DNA from: Acidimicrobiia bacterium
Lineage (GTDB): Bacteria > Actinomycetota > Acidimicrobiia > Acidimicrobiales > Poriferisodalaceae
Direction: 5' to 3'
DNA: 54,707 bases
NCBI GenBank assembly: GCA_022827265.1
Contig: JAJDTF010000071.1
Location: 1-54,707, forward strand
Part shown: positions 9,446-17,314 of the stretch, piece by piece
Layout: each line of letters begins with the position of its first letter
Numbering within the stretch: the first letter of the stretch is position 1
The notes under the pieces: generated by a model
What the model was told of the DNA's origin: nothing
What the model saw: only the letters and a program-made list of their open reading frames with translations
Database searches by the model: none
Position numbers and translations under genes: made by a program

Positions 9446-10027
9446 TCAGCGGTGACGACCACCCACGTTGCGGACCTTCTTTTTGGCCCGAGCAGCGCGG
9501 TACGCGGTGCTGGAAGCCGCTCGCATGCCGCGGGGCGCAGCGGCGAGCCGCGCATCGGCGTCGTGAAGATGGCTGTGGTAGCGGCGGTGCACCCACAGCT
9601 TCTCGTCGCCGACGACGATCTGCCCCCACGCCGAGCCGCGGATGTCGAACGGCGCCGTGCGCTCGATGCGGTCGAGCAGCTCGACCGGCTTGGCAGGCCT
9701 CAGCGCCCGGGTACGCAGGACCACGATGTCGGCGTCGGTGAACGCGAGCAGGCGGTAACGCGACATTGTCAGCACCGCCGCCGTCGCAAAGACCGTCGTG
9801 GAGATCAGGCTGACCTGCACCCACGGCAGATCCACCGTCAGCACGATGCCCGCCAGCGCTGCCACGCCGATCACCAGCATCGAGAAGGGGTGCAGCCCGC
9901 CCTGCGCCGGCACGAGTGCGTGCAGGTGGTCGCCTTGGTTCAGGTACTGCTCGGCGGGGTGAGAACGATCCCCCGTGCGCATCCGCTTCAGCAAGCCCAC
10001 CGAGACATTCTGCCCGAAGTGGGGCAC
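9446..10027 (-). CDS. PH-like domain membrane protein
   Basis: About 193 residues from GTG 10027 (a TTG at 10060 and an ATG at 9982 are alternatives). After a YLNQGDHLHALVP segment come two closely spaced hydrophobic helices (FSMLVIGVAALAGIVLTV and VSLISTTVFATAAVL), then a soluble domain with RYRLLAFTDADIVVLRTRAL and WGQIVVGDEKLWVHRRYH. This is the pattern of actinobacterial bacterial-PH/YdbT-type proteins of unknown function. The tail is Arg/Lys-rich (ARAKKKVRNVGGRHR). It sits between mutB and meaB on the opposite strand, without an obvious link to that pathway. Confidence 0.6.
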   Translation of the reverse strand: MPHFGQNVSVGLLKRMRTGDRSHPAEQYLNQGDHLHALVPAQGGLHPFSMLVIGVAALAGIVLTVDLPWVQVSLISTTVFATAAVLTMSRYRLLAFTDADIVVLRTRALRPAKPVELLDRIERTAPFDIRGSAWGQIVVGDEKLWVHRRYHSHLHDADARLAAAPRGMRAASSTAYRAARAKKKVRNVGGRHR

Positions 10028-10125
10028 AGTCCGAACGAGACAGCCGCCGGTTGGAGGCAACCCGACGGATGATCGGGCTCAGCAGCCGGCAGGCGGCCGC
10101 CGCGGCTCCCGGTACCTTGCTCCTG

Positions 10126-11112
10126 ATGGCTCGAGTCGATGTCGCTGAACTTGCCGCCGATGTGCGCGCCTGCGACCGCGCTGCCATCGGTCAGGCGATC
10201 ACGCTGGTCGAATCTCGGCGCCCTGCCGATGCAGAGTCGGCACAAGCCCTGCTCGGCCGACTGCTGCCCCACAGCGGCGGAGCACATCGCGTCGGCATCA
10301 CCGGCGTGCCCGGTGTGGGCAAGAGCACGCTCATCGAGACGCTCGGCACCACGCTGACAGGGCGGGGGCACCATGTGGCGGTACTGGCCGTCGACCCCAC
10401 CTCGGCACTGCACGGCGGCTCCATCCTGGGCGACAAGACCCGCATGACGGCCCTGGCAAATGATCCGGCGGCCTTTGTGCGACCGTCCCCGACGTCAGGC
10501 GAGCTCGGCGGCGTGACCAGCGTGACCCGCGAGACGATCCTGGTGCTCGAAGCGGCGGGTTTCGACATCGTGCTCGTGGAGACCGTGGGCGTCGGCCAGT
10601 CAGAGACCGCCGTGGCCGACATGGTCGACTTCTTCATCGTGCTGATGCTGCCGGGAGCCGGCGACGACCTGCAGGGCATCAAGAAGGGCATCCTGGAGAT
10701 CGCGGATCTGATCGCGGTCAACAAGGCTGACGGCGACAATCTCGGGCGAGCCGGCAACGCAGCTCGCGACTACCAGCTCGCGCTGCACATGACCCAGCCG
10801 GCCTCGCCGACGTGGACTCCCCCGGTGATCACCTGCTCAGGCCTGACCGCCGACGGCCTCGAGGCCCTGTGGGACCACGTCACAGAGCACCGCCGGCTCA
10901 TGACGGCATCGGGCGAGTTGGCGGCCCGCCGGGCGGATCAGCGGGTGCGCTGGATGCGCGCGATGCTCGCCGAGCGCATGCGCTCACGTCTGGCCACGCG
11001 CGCCCAAGACCTGCTCGCCGAACTCGAAGACGAAGTGCGATCCGACCGGCTGACGCCAACAGCCGCAGCAGACCGGCTGATGGCAGCCTTCGACGCGACG
11101 ACGGACGCCTAG
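10126..11112 (+). CDS. meaB: MeaB/ArgK-type GTPase, methylmalonyl-CoA mutase chaperone
   Basis: 328 residues from the ATG at 10126 (the frame is open upstream but that part is unlike the family). P-loop GVPGVGKST at residues 60-68, switch region AVDPTSALHGGSILGDKTRM, LVETVGVGQSE, and the base-specificity motif VNKADGD are all present. MeaB binds methylmalonyl-CoA mutase, gates loading of adenosylcobalamin and protects the enzyme from inactivation. Its position just downstream of mutAB, on the same strand, fits this role. Its 3' end overlaps the extended nrdB frame on the other strand by about 215 bp. Confidence 0.95.
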   Translation: MARVDVAELAADVRACDRAAIGQAITLVESRRPADAESAQALLGRLLPHSGGAHRVGITGVPGVGKSTLIETLGTTLTGRGHHVAVLAVDPTSALHGGSILGDKTRMTALANDPAAFVRPSPTSGELGGVTSVTRETILVLEAAGFDIVLVETVGVGQSETAVADMVDFFIVLMLPGAGDDLQGIKKGILEIADLIAVNKADGDNLGRAGNAARDYQLALHMTQPASPTWTPPVITCSGLTADGLEALWDHVTEHRRLMTASGELAARRADQRVRWMRAMLAERMRSRLATRAQDLLAELEDEVRSDRLTPTAAADRLMAAFDATTDA

Positions 11113-12226
11113 CCCAGAAGTCCTCGTCGAAGGCGACCTCGCCTTCGATGCCCACCTGGTAGCTGGCGACCGTGCGCTCGAAGAAGTTCGTGAGCTCCTG
11201 CACGTCCTGCAGTTCCATGAACGAGAAGGGATTCTTCGAGCCGTACTCCTTGGCGAGGCCGAGCTGGGCGAGCCGCTGGTCGGCCACGAACTCCAGGTAC
11301 GCCCGAGTGTCGGTCACCGACATCCCCGCCACGCCTCCGGACAGCACATCGTGCGCGAACTGCGTCTCGACATCGACCGCCTCGGTGACCATCTGCCGGA
11401 TCCGGTCGGCGAGATCTTGGTCGAACAGGTCGGGCTCCTCGGCCCGGATCGTGCGCACCACCTCGAAGGCGAAGTTCATGTGCGCCGACTCGTCCCGGAA
11501 CACCCAGTTCGTGCCGGCAGCCAAGCCGTTCAGCAGCCCCTTCGACCGCAGGAAATACACGTAGGCAAAGGCTGCGAAGAAGAACAGCCCCTCGATGCAC
11601 GCCGCGAAGCAGATGAGATTCAGCACGAAGGCCTTGCGGTGCTCTGCGGTGGCGAGCTGGTCGAGCGACCACACGCTGTCCATCCAGCGGAAGCAGAAAT
11701 CGGCCTTGGCGGCAATGGAGGGAATGTTCTCGATGGCCGAGAAGGCCGCCGCTCGCTCGTCGAGATCAGGGATGTAGTGATCCAGCAGGGTCAGGTAGAA
11801 CTGCACGTGCAGCGCTTCCTCGTACAGCTGCCGGCTCAGGTACATGCGAGCTTCGGGGCTGTTGATGTGCTGATACAGGTTCAGCACCAGGTTGTTGGCG
11901 ACGATCGAGTCGCCGGTGGCGAAGAACGCCACGAGCCGGTTGATGAGGTGCCGCTCGGCGGGCGCCAGCTTGCGGTTGAGGTCGACGATGTCGTCGGAGA
12001 AATCGATTTCCTCGACCGTCCACGTGTTGCGGATGGCGTCGCGGTACATGTCGAAGAACTGCGGGTACCGCATCGGCCGCAGCGTCAGCTCGAAGCCCGG
12101 ATCCAGGATGTTGCCGCTGCGGACAGCGGTATCGGCGCCCGGGCTGGTCTGCGACTCGCCGTCTGGAAGCGACTGGGCTGGAAGGGATTGAGGCACCGAT
12201 TCGGGCGCTGGTTGCACGAGTGCCAT
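10898..12226 (-). CDS. nrdB: Ribonucleotide reductase class Ia, beta (radical) subunit, with unusual C-terminal extension
   Basis: 442 residues as an open frame; the conserved part ends at EVAFDEDFW (residue ~371). The di-iron and radical residues are visible: Asp in ATGDSIVANN, Glu/His and the tyrosyl-radical Tyr in EEALHVQFY, Glu in ACIEGLFFF, and Glu/His in RDESAHMNF. It supplies the radical to NrdA for dNDP synthesis. The family usually stops just after the acidic FDEDF tail. Here a TAG sits immediately after the Trp codon but out of frame, and translation would run on for 71 Arg/Ala-rich residues antisense to meaB. A one-base indel, real or from sequencing, would explain it. It lies 50 nt downstream of nrdA. 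Confidence 0.92.
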   Translation of the reverse strand: MALVQPAPESVPQSLPAQSLPDGESQTSPGADTAVRSGNILDPGFELTLRPMRYPQFFDMYRDAIRNTWTVEEIDFSDDIVDLNRKLAPAERHLINRLVAFFATGDSIVANNLVLNLYQHINSPEARMYLSRQLYEEALHVQFYLTLLDHYIPDLDERAAAFSAIENIPSIAAKADFCFRWMDSVWSLDQLATAEHRKAFVLNLICFAACIEGLFFFAAFAYVYFLRSKGLLNGLAAGTNWVFRDESAHMNFAFEVVRTIRAEEPDLFDQDLADRIRQMVTEAVDVETQFAHDVLSGGVAGMSVTDTRAYLEFVADQRLAQLGLAKEYGSKNPFSFMELQDVQELTNFFERTVASYQVGIEGEVAFDEDFWARRPSSRRRLPSAGLLRLLASAGRIALRLRVRRAGLGRAWPDVSACARRASRASSAPADPPGGPPTRPMPS

Positions 12227-12276
12227 GGGGATCCTCTGTCTGTGTCAGGTGGTTCGGCCGGGTAGCTCGCGCCGGC

Positions 12277-14754
12277 TCATTCGCAGGCTTCGCAGGTCTC
12301 GGGGTTCTCCAGCGAGCACGCCACGGCCTCGGCGGCGGCTGGGTCGGGCATGGTCGACACGGTCGCCTGCATGGCAGCGGCGCCGTTGGGCTGGCTCCCG
12401 TTGCCGCCCGATGCGGTGTCGGTGGTGGTCTGGTTGATGCGGGTGGCCGGACGGGAGCGCAGGTAGTAGGTGGTCTTCAGGCCCGACTTCCAGGCGTGCA
12501 TGTACATGGAGGAGAGCTTCCCGATGTTGGGACTCTCCATGAACAGGTTCAGCGACTGGCTCTGATCGACGAAGGCGCCGCGTGCTGCGGCCATGTCGAT
12601 GAGCGCGCGCTGAGGAAGCTCCCACGCCGTGCGATATACCAAGCGGAGGTCGTCGGGGATCTCAGCGATGTTCTGCACCGAGCCCTCAGCCATCTTGATC
12701 TTGTTGGCCATGGCCTCGCTCCACAGGCCGCGCTGCTGCAGCTCACGCACCAGATAGCGATTGATCTGCATGAACTCGCCCGAGAGCGTCTCTCGCTTGA
12801 ACAGGTTCGACACCTGCGGCTCGATGCACTCGTAGCAGCCTGCGATGGACGCAATGGTGGCGGTGGGCGCAACTGCCACCAGCAGCGAGTTTCGCAGCCC
12901 GTGCTGGCCGATCCGCTCGCGCAGCTCTGCCCAGCGTGCCGGATCGGACGGCTCGACGCCCCACAGGTCGAACTGCAGCTCTCCCGCCGCGGCCCGCGTC
13001 TCGCCGAACGCCCCGTGTGGTCCATGCTTGCGAGCCAGCTCGCAGCTCGACCAGACCGCCCAGTAGTAGATCTCCTCGGCGATCCGGGCCGCAATCTCGA
13101 CCGCCTCAGACGAGTCGAACGCCAGATTGAGCTGGAAGAACACATCGGCCAAGCCCATGACGCCGAGCCCGACCGGACGCCAGCGCTCGTTCGATCGGGC
13201 GGCCTCGGGTGTCGGGTAGTAGTTGATGTCGATGACGCGGTCCAAGTAGGGCACCGCGGTGCGCACGACCTCTCCCAGCGCGTCGTAGTCGACAGTTCTG
13301 CCGCCATCTGGGCCCTGCCGCACGAACTTGGCGAGATTGACCGAGCCGAGATTGCAGACCGCCGTCTCGGCGTCGCTGGTGACCTCGAGGATTTCCGTGC
13401 ACAGGTTCGACAGGTGGATGACGTTGCCGGGCTCGCCGGTCTGATTGGACTTGGCGTTCGAGGCGTCCTTGAAGGTCATCCAGCCGTTGCCGGTCTGGGC
13501 AAGCGTGCGCATCATGCGGCTGTACAGCTCGCGGGCCGACACCTGCCGCTCGTACTCGCCGCTCGCCTCGGCCTCGCGATACGCATCGGTGAACTCGTCG
13601 CCGTACAGGTCAGTGAGATGCGGCACCTGCTTGGGATCGAACAGCGACCACTGCCAGTCGTTCTCGACCCGGCGCATGAACTCATCGGGCACCCAGTTCG
13701 CCAGGTTCAGGTTGTGGGTGCGACGGGCATGGTCGCCGGTGGAGTCCTTCAGTTCCAGGAACTCCTCGATGTCGGCGTGCCACGACTCGAGATACACGCA
13801 TGCAGCACCCTTGCGCCGGCCGCCTTGGTTCACCGCCGCCACCGACGAGTCGAGCGTCTTGAGCCACGGCACGATGCCGTTCGACAGGCCATTGGTGCCG
13901 CTGATCAGCGAGCCGCGCGACCGCACCCGGTGCCAGCCCACCCCGATGCCGCCGGCGAACTTCGACAGCTTGGCGATGTCGGAATAGCGGTCGTAGATGC
14001 CTTCGAGCGAATCGGTGGGGCTGTCGAGCAGGTAGCACGACGACATCTGCGGGTGAGCCGTGCCGGAGTTGAACAGCGTGGGCGACGACGGCAGGTAGCG
14101 CAGGCTGGAGATGAGCTCGTAGAACGCGATGGCTTCCTCAGACGTCTGCGACAGGCCGCAGGCAACGCGGAGCAGGAAGTACTGCGGGTTCTCGATGACC
14201 GTCCGGCGCTGCGGATGCCGCAGCAAGTAGCGGTCGTACACGGTGCGCAGCCCGAAGAACTCGAAGTCTCCGTTGCGCTGCGCTATGACCGCATCGTTGA
14301 GCTTGCGGGCGTTCGCCGCCACGAATGCCACCACATCAGGATGGATGAGCCCGCACTCGCCGCCTTCGGAGATGGACTGGCTGAACGAGTAGATGTTCTG
14401 GTTCTGGACTTCCTTGTCGATGTAGGTGGCCAACAAGCGGGCAGCCAGCTTCGAGTAGTTCGGCTCCTCAGAGATCAGCGCCGCGGCCGTGCGAATCGAC
14501 AGCTCGTCGAGCTCGGTGGTTGTAGCACCGTCATGAAGACCCGAGATGGTCCGCGTCGCCACCCGCATGAGATCGACGCCGGCCAGTTCGGTGGCGCAGC
14601 GTTCGACGGCGCGGACGATCTTGTTGACATCGACGGCCTGCATGGAACCGTCGCGCTTCTGCACGCGCATCCCGGGAGTGTCGGCTGCGTCAGCGTGATG
14701 CGAGGTGTCGGCTGCAGATGCATCGGTGATGCTCATCTGCCGGCGCCTTGACAT
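12277..14754 (-). CDS. nrdA: Ribonucleotide reductase class Ia, alpha (catalytic) subunit
   Basis: 825 residues. An N-terminal ATP-cone (RVQKRDGSMQAVDVNKIVRA) gives allosteric activity control. Catalytic residues: Cys in MSSCYLLDSP, the Asn-Cys-Glu triad in HLSNLCTEIL, and the partner Cys in AVCNLGSVNLAKF. A redox-active CxxC is at the extreme C-terminus (ETCEACE). It reduces ribonucleotides to deoxyribonucleotides with NrdB. ATG 14754 gives the longest product; ATG 14736, preceded by AAGG at a usable distance, may be the real start. It forms an operon with nrdB downstream. The upstream region is long and structured (see 14755-15149). Confidence 0.96.
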   Translation of the reverse strand: MSRRRQMSITDASAADTSHHADAADTPGMRVQKRDGSMQAVDVNKIVRAVERCATELAGVDLMRVATRTISGLHDGATTTELDELSIRTAAALISEEPNYSKLAARLLATYIDKEVQNQNIYSFSQSISEGGECGLIHPDVVAFVAANARKLNDAVIAQRNGDFEFFGLRTVYDRYLLRHPQRRTVIENPQYFLLRVACGLSQTSEEAIAFYELISSLRYLPSSPTLFNSGTAHPQMSSCYLLDSPTDSLEGIYDRYSDIAKLSKFAGGIGVGWHRVRSRGSLISGTNGLSNGIVPWLKTLDSSVAAVNQGGRRKGAACVYLESWHADIEEFLELKDSTGDHARRTHNLNLANWVPDEFMRRVENDWQWSLFDPKQVPHLTDLYGDEFTDAYREAEASGEYERQVSARELYSRMMRTLAQTGNGWMTFKDASNAKSNQTGEPGNVIHLSNLCTEILEVTSDAETAVCNLGSVNLAKFVRQGPDGGRTVDYDALGEVVRTAVPYLDRVIDINYYPTPEAARSNERWRPVGLGVMGLADVFFQLNLAFDSSEAVEIAARIAEEIYYWAVWSSCELARKHGPHGAFGETRAAAGELQFDLWGVEPSDPARWAELRERIGQHGLRNSLLVAVAPTATIASIAGCYECIEPQVSNLFKRETLSGEFMQINRYLVRELQQRGLWSEAMANKIKMAEGSVQNIAEIPDDLRLVYRTAWELPQRALIDMAAARGAFVDQSQSLNLFMESPNIGKLSSMYMHAWKSGLKTTYYLRSRPATRINQTTTDTASGGNGSQPNGAAAMQATVSTMPDPAAAEAVACSLENPETCEACE

Positions 14755-15149
14755 AGACAGGCACCGAGGTGCGCTGTGCGACGTGTGATGATCATGCCGG
14801 TCTCGTCCCTCTCATCCCCTGGATGCAGTGCCGCCTCGAGTGCTTGCTGGCCGCCGACACCACTCGAATGACACTGCGGTAGTTACACAGGTGTGACGAA
14901 CAGTTATAGCGCGCAAGTGTGGGCGCTGCGAGCCTTGGCTTAATCCCCCGGCAACTGGCCGAATAGCGGGCCGCTGCTTGCACGCCGCCGCGCGCTCGCA
15001 GTGTGGCGGGACCCGCCCCGACAGCGCCGCTGCGGGGGCGGGCCGGGTGCCCAAACCCTTGCAGGCGCTGGAAATCCGACCCAGTGGCAACAGATGGCAG
15101 GACCGCGGCAACCGATCCTCGCCCACGTCGGAGATGCCACACTGCTGAT
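14755..15149. promoter_or_regulatory. Divergent intergenic region with structured nrdA leader
   Basis: About 395 bp without a gene, between divergent nrdA and an FAD-reductase gene. A minus-strand TATAACT (14902-14908) is a plausible -10 for nrdA; no clear -35 is seen. Downstream of it in the nrdA leader, TCGAGTG/CACTCGA (14836-14842 with 14861-14867) forms a stem, followed by a segment with GGCACTG and GACGAGACCGGC, faintly like the 3' half of a cobalamin riboswitch. Near the other gene, CCCGCCCC and GGGGCGGG (15012-15019 with 15035-15042) enclose CAGCG/CGCTG, a very stable hairpin. TTACACAGGTGTGA (14883-14896) is an imperfect palindrome. No NrdR box was convincing. Confidence 0.4.
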
Positions 15150-16439
15150 GTGCCGAACACACCGAATCGCGTCGTCGTCGTCGGTGCGTCGCTGGCAGGC
15201 GCGCGCGCTGTGCACAGCGTGCGCGCTGCGGGCCATGACGGGCCGCTGACACTCATCGGCGCCGAGCCGCACCTCCCCTACGATCGGCCGCCGCTGTCGA
15301 AGGAATACCTGACTGGCGACAACGATCCCAGCTCGCTGGCCCTCGACCCAGATGGCGCCTACGACGATCTCGACGTGGAGGTCATGCTGAGCACCCACGC
15401 GGTGGGGCTCGACGTAGCAGCTCGAACGGTCGCTGTCGCCCCAGCAGCAGGCGGCATCGCCGAGACGGTGCCATTCGACGGCCTCGTCGTCGCGACCGGC
15501 GCGGCGGCTCGGTCGTTGCCTGGCACGGAGGGCATCAGAGGTGTCCACACGCTGCGGACTGTCGACGACGCGCAGGCCATCCGTGACGGGCTGCGGGCCG
15601 GCGCGCGAGTCGCTGTGGTGGGCGGCGGGTTCATCGGCTCGGAGGTAGCGGCCTCGGCCAAGGCCCGGGGCTGCGAGGTGACGGTGATCGAGGCGGCCCC
15701 GGCCCCGCTGATGCGCGGGCTGGGCGCAGAGATGGGCACGCGGGTCGGTGCGCTGCACGGCCGCAACGGCGTAGATCTGCGACTGGGCGTCGGCGTGGAC
15801 GGCGTGCTGGGCGCCGACCGCGTCGAAGCGGTGGCCATGGCGGACGGCAGCCGCGTCGAGGCCGACTTGGTGGTGGTGGGCATCGGGGTTGTGCCGAACA
15901 CGGCATGGCTGGAAGGCTCGGGGCTGCAGATCGACAACGGCGTGGTCTGCGACGAGACGCTGTGCTGCGGTCCCCCGGGCGTCTATGCCGTTGGCGATGC
16001 GGCGCGTGCCCCCAATGGCTGGCTGGGGCCGTTGGCGGGCTCCGAGCCGGTCCGGGTCGAGCACTGGACTGCAGCAGTCGAGCACGGCATGGCAGTGGGC
16101 CGCAATCTGGTGGCCCCTGCGGAGGCTCAGCCCTACAACTCGGTGCCATTTGTCTGGTCGGATCAATATGACGCTCGCATCCAGATCGCCGGGCATCCCG
16201 ACGCCGGCGACGACGTGGAGGTGCTGGTCGGATCGGCGGCAGGCGGCACGAATGCCAGCATCCCGAATCCGGGCAGCCCGGATGCGGGCAGGTCGTTCCT
16301 GGCCGGATACCGGCGCAACGGCCGCCTCAGCGCGGTCATGGCGCTCGACGCAATCAGGCCCTTCGTGCGCTTCCGCCGGCTCTTGGCGTCACACCCTTCG
16401 TGGGACGAGGCACTGGAACTGGCGGCCACCTTGAACTGA
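15150..16439 (+). CDS. FAD-dependent pyridine nucleotide-disulphide oxidoreductase, ferredoxin/rubredoxin reductase type
   Basis: 429 residues from GTG 15150, where the FAD-binding strand begins almost at once (RVVVVGASLAGARAV). Then PYDRPPLSKEYL, the NAD(P)H-binding VAVVGGGFIGSEVAASA (residue ~155), the second FAD motif GVYAVGDAARAPN, and a C-terminal reductase domain with VPFVWSDQYD. This is the architecture of the BphA4/rhodocoxin reductase group, which passes electrons from NAD(P)H to a small [2Fe-2S] ferredoxin for P450s or dioxygenases. No ferredoxin or oxygenase is next to it, so the partner is unknown. It converges on the DUF427 gene. Confidence 0.88.
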   Translation: MPNTPNRVVVVGASLAGARAVHSVRAAGHDGPLTLIGAEPHLPYDRPPLSKEYLTGDNDPSSLALDPDGAYDDLDVEVMLSTHAVGLDVAARTVAVAPAAGGIAETVPFDGLVVATGAAARSLPGTEGIRGVHTLRTVDDAQAIRDGLRAGARVAVVGGGFIGSEVAASAKARGCEVTVIEAAPAPLMRGLGAEMGTRVGALHGRNGVDLRLGVGVDGVLGADRVEAVAMADGSRVEADLVVVGIGVVPNTAWLEGSGLQIDNGVVCDETLCCGPPGVYAVGDAARAPNGWLGPLAGSEPVRVEHWTAAVEHGMAVGRNLVAPAEAQPYNSVPFVWSDQYDARIQIAGHPDAGDDVEVLVGSAAGGTNASIPNPGSPDAGRSFLAGYRRNGRLSAVMALDAIRPFVRFRRLLASHPSWDEALELAATLN

Positions 16440-16475
16440 TGAGCGCCCGAGCGCGGCCCGAACTGCACGCAGTGC

Positions 16476-16847
16476 TCAGGTGACGGTCTGATCTACCTCG
16501 TCACGCTCGGCATAGAAGCTCATCAGACCGGCGATCTCCGCCATCTCGGGGATCGGATCGGGGTACGACCACACGATGTCGTCGTAGCTCTGACCGTTGA
16601 CTGCTACTGACCAGTAGCTGGCATCGCCCTTCCACGGTCAATGAGTCGACAGGACGGTCGGGTGGAGCAGTTCCATCTTCACGTCTGAGGGCGGCAGGTA
16701 GTGGCGGGGTGGCAGCCGTCCCTCGGTCAGCACTACCGCGGCAGTCGAATCGGCCACAACCACGCCATCCACCCGAACGGTGACCCGCCCAGACTCAGGC
16801 ACGATCGCGATCTCGGGCTTGCGATGCTCAGTCGCTGTTTCGCTCAT
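16476..16847 (-). CDS. DUF427 family protein with in-frame UGA at the conserved Cys (candidate selenoprotein or nonsense pseudogene)
   Basis: Reading from ATG 16847, which has GGGGAG five bases upstream, gives 69 codons, then TGA (16640-16638), then 53 more codons in the same frame to TGA 16478-16476. The upstream part (TVRVDGVVVADSTAAVVL, HYLPPSDVKMELLHP) and the downstream part (PWKGDASYWSV, YDDIVWSYPDPIPEMAEIAG, MSFYAERDEV) are both typical DUF427/NTP_transf_9. In the family the residue before P-[FYW]-K-G is a conserved Cys; here that codon is UGA. A stem-loop lies 25 nt downstream (separate entry). Selenocysteine insertion, read-through, or a recent nonsense mutation are the options. The molecular function of DUF427 is not established. 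Confidence 0.75.
16599..16622 (-). promoter_or_regulatory. SECIS-like stem-loop downstream of in-frame UGA
   Basis: On the minus strand GCTACT (16618-16613) pairs with AGTAGC (16608-16603) around the loop GGTC (16612-16609). Further C-G and G-C pairs lie below single mismatches. The loop begins 26 nt after the UGA. Bacterial SECIS elements, as generally modelled, have a G in the first two loop positions and lie about 16-37 nt downstream, and the E. coli fdhF loop also contains GGUC. The match is suggestive only. Confidence 0.4.
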
Positions 16848-16940
16848 CTGCGCTCCCCTTCGCCAGCAGCGAGTCGCTGCAAGCCACATCATGGCACCAT
16901 GTCGAGAGCAGGTTCTTTGCCATGACAAACCCCGCTGCGG

Positions 16941-17015
16941 TCGGGCTGAGAGGATTTGAACCTCCGACCCCTGGTCCCCCAGACCAGTGCGCTAACCAGA
17001 CTGCGCCACAGCCCG
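16941..17015 (-). tRNA. tRNA-Pro (anticodon GGG)
   Basis: 75-nt cloverleaf. Acceptor CGGGCTG (17015-17009) pairs with CAGCCCG (16948-16942), and the discriminator is A (16941). The anticodon arm CTGGT-CTGGGGG-ACCAG gives anticodon GGG (Pro). The T-arm has GGTTCAAATCC. CCA is not encoded and must be added post-transcriptionally. Confidence 0.93.
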
Positions 17016-17068
17016 TTCCGCAGGCACGATACCGGCTGGGTTGAATGGACAGTCCAACGTCGAGCCGC

Positions 17069-17314
17069 TCAGCTGATGACGCCCGCGAACCACTGGATGA
17101 GCCACACGACGCCTTCGACCGCACGCCAGCCCAAGTACACAGTTGCCATGACGACGACCAGCCAGAAATGCCACGGCGCGCCCGCTCGCCGCTGCTGGAG
17201 CTGGTCGCGTTCGCCGCCGCGACGCCTGGGGCGATGGAGGGGACCGTCGGAGAGCGGGCGGCGATTCTGCCGTTGGGCGGTCGAGGGCGCGTCGCGCCTG
17301 GACAGCGGCCTCAT
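17069..17314 (-). CDS. Small single-pass membrane protein coupled to der
   Basis: 81 residues. A basic Arg-rich N-terminal half (HRPRRRGGERDQLQQRRAG) is followed by one hydrophobic helix, FWLVVVMATVYLGWRAVEGV, and a short amphipathic end (WLIQWFAGVIS). Its ATG overlaps the der TGA as ATGA, which strongly supports translation. The positive-inside rule predicts a cytoplasmic N-terminus. I do not recognise the family; an interaction with Der or ribosome assembly would be guesswork from position alone. Confidence 0.6.
   Translation of the reverse strand: MRPLSRRDAPSTAQRQNRRPLSDGPLHRPRRRGGERDQLQQRRAGAPWHFWLVVVMATVYLGWRAVEGVVWLIQWFAGVIS

Noticed and set aside
12220..14751. 843-codon plus-strand ORF antisense to nrdA
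   Set aside because: It spans nrdA exactly and shows no protein-like motif; long antisense frames are expected at this GC content.
14775..14840. A confident cobalamin riboswitch upstream of nrdA
   Set aside because: Only the 3' elements look similar; the conserved 5' GGTG/GGGAA core and pseudoknot partners were not found, so it is kept only as a weak finding.
14883..14920. NrdR boxes upstream of nrdA
   Set aside because: Palindromic fragments exist, but neither their sequence nor spacing matches a pair of 16-bp NrdR boxes.
16599..16640. UGA in the DUF427 gene as evidence of a genome-wide UGA recoding
   Set aside because: Many other genes here end at UGA in the normal place (mutA, der, scpA, ispH), so UGA is generally a stop.
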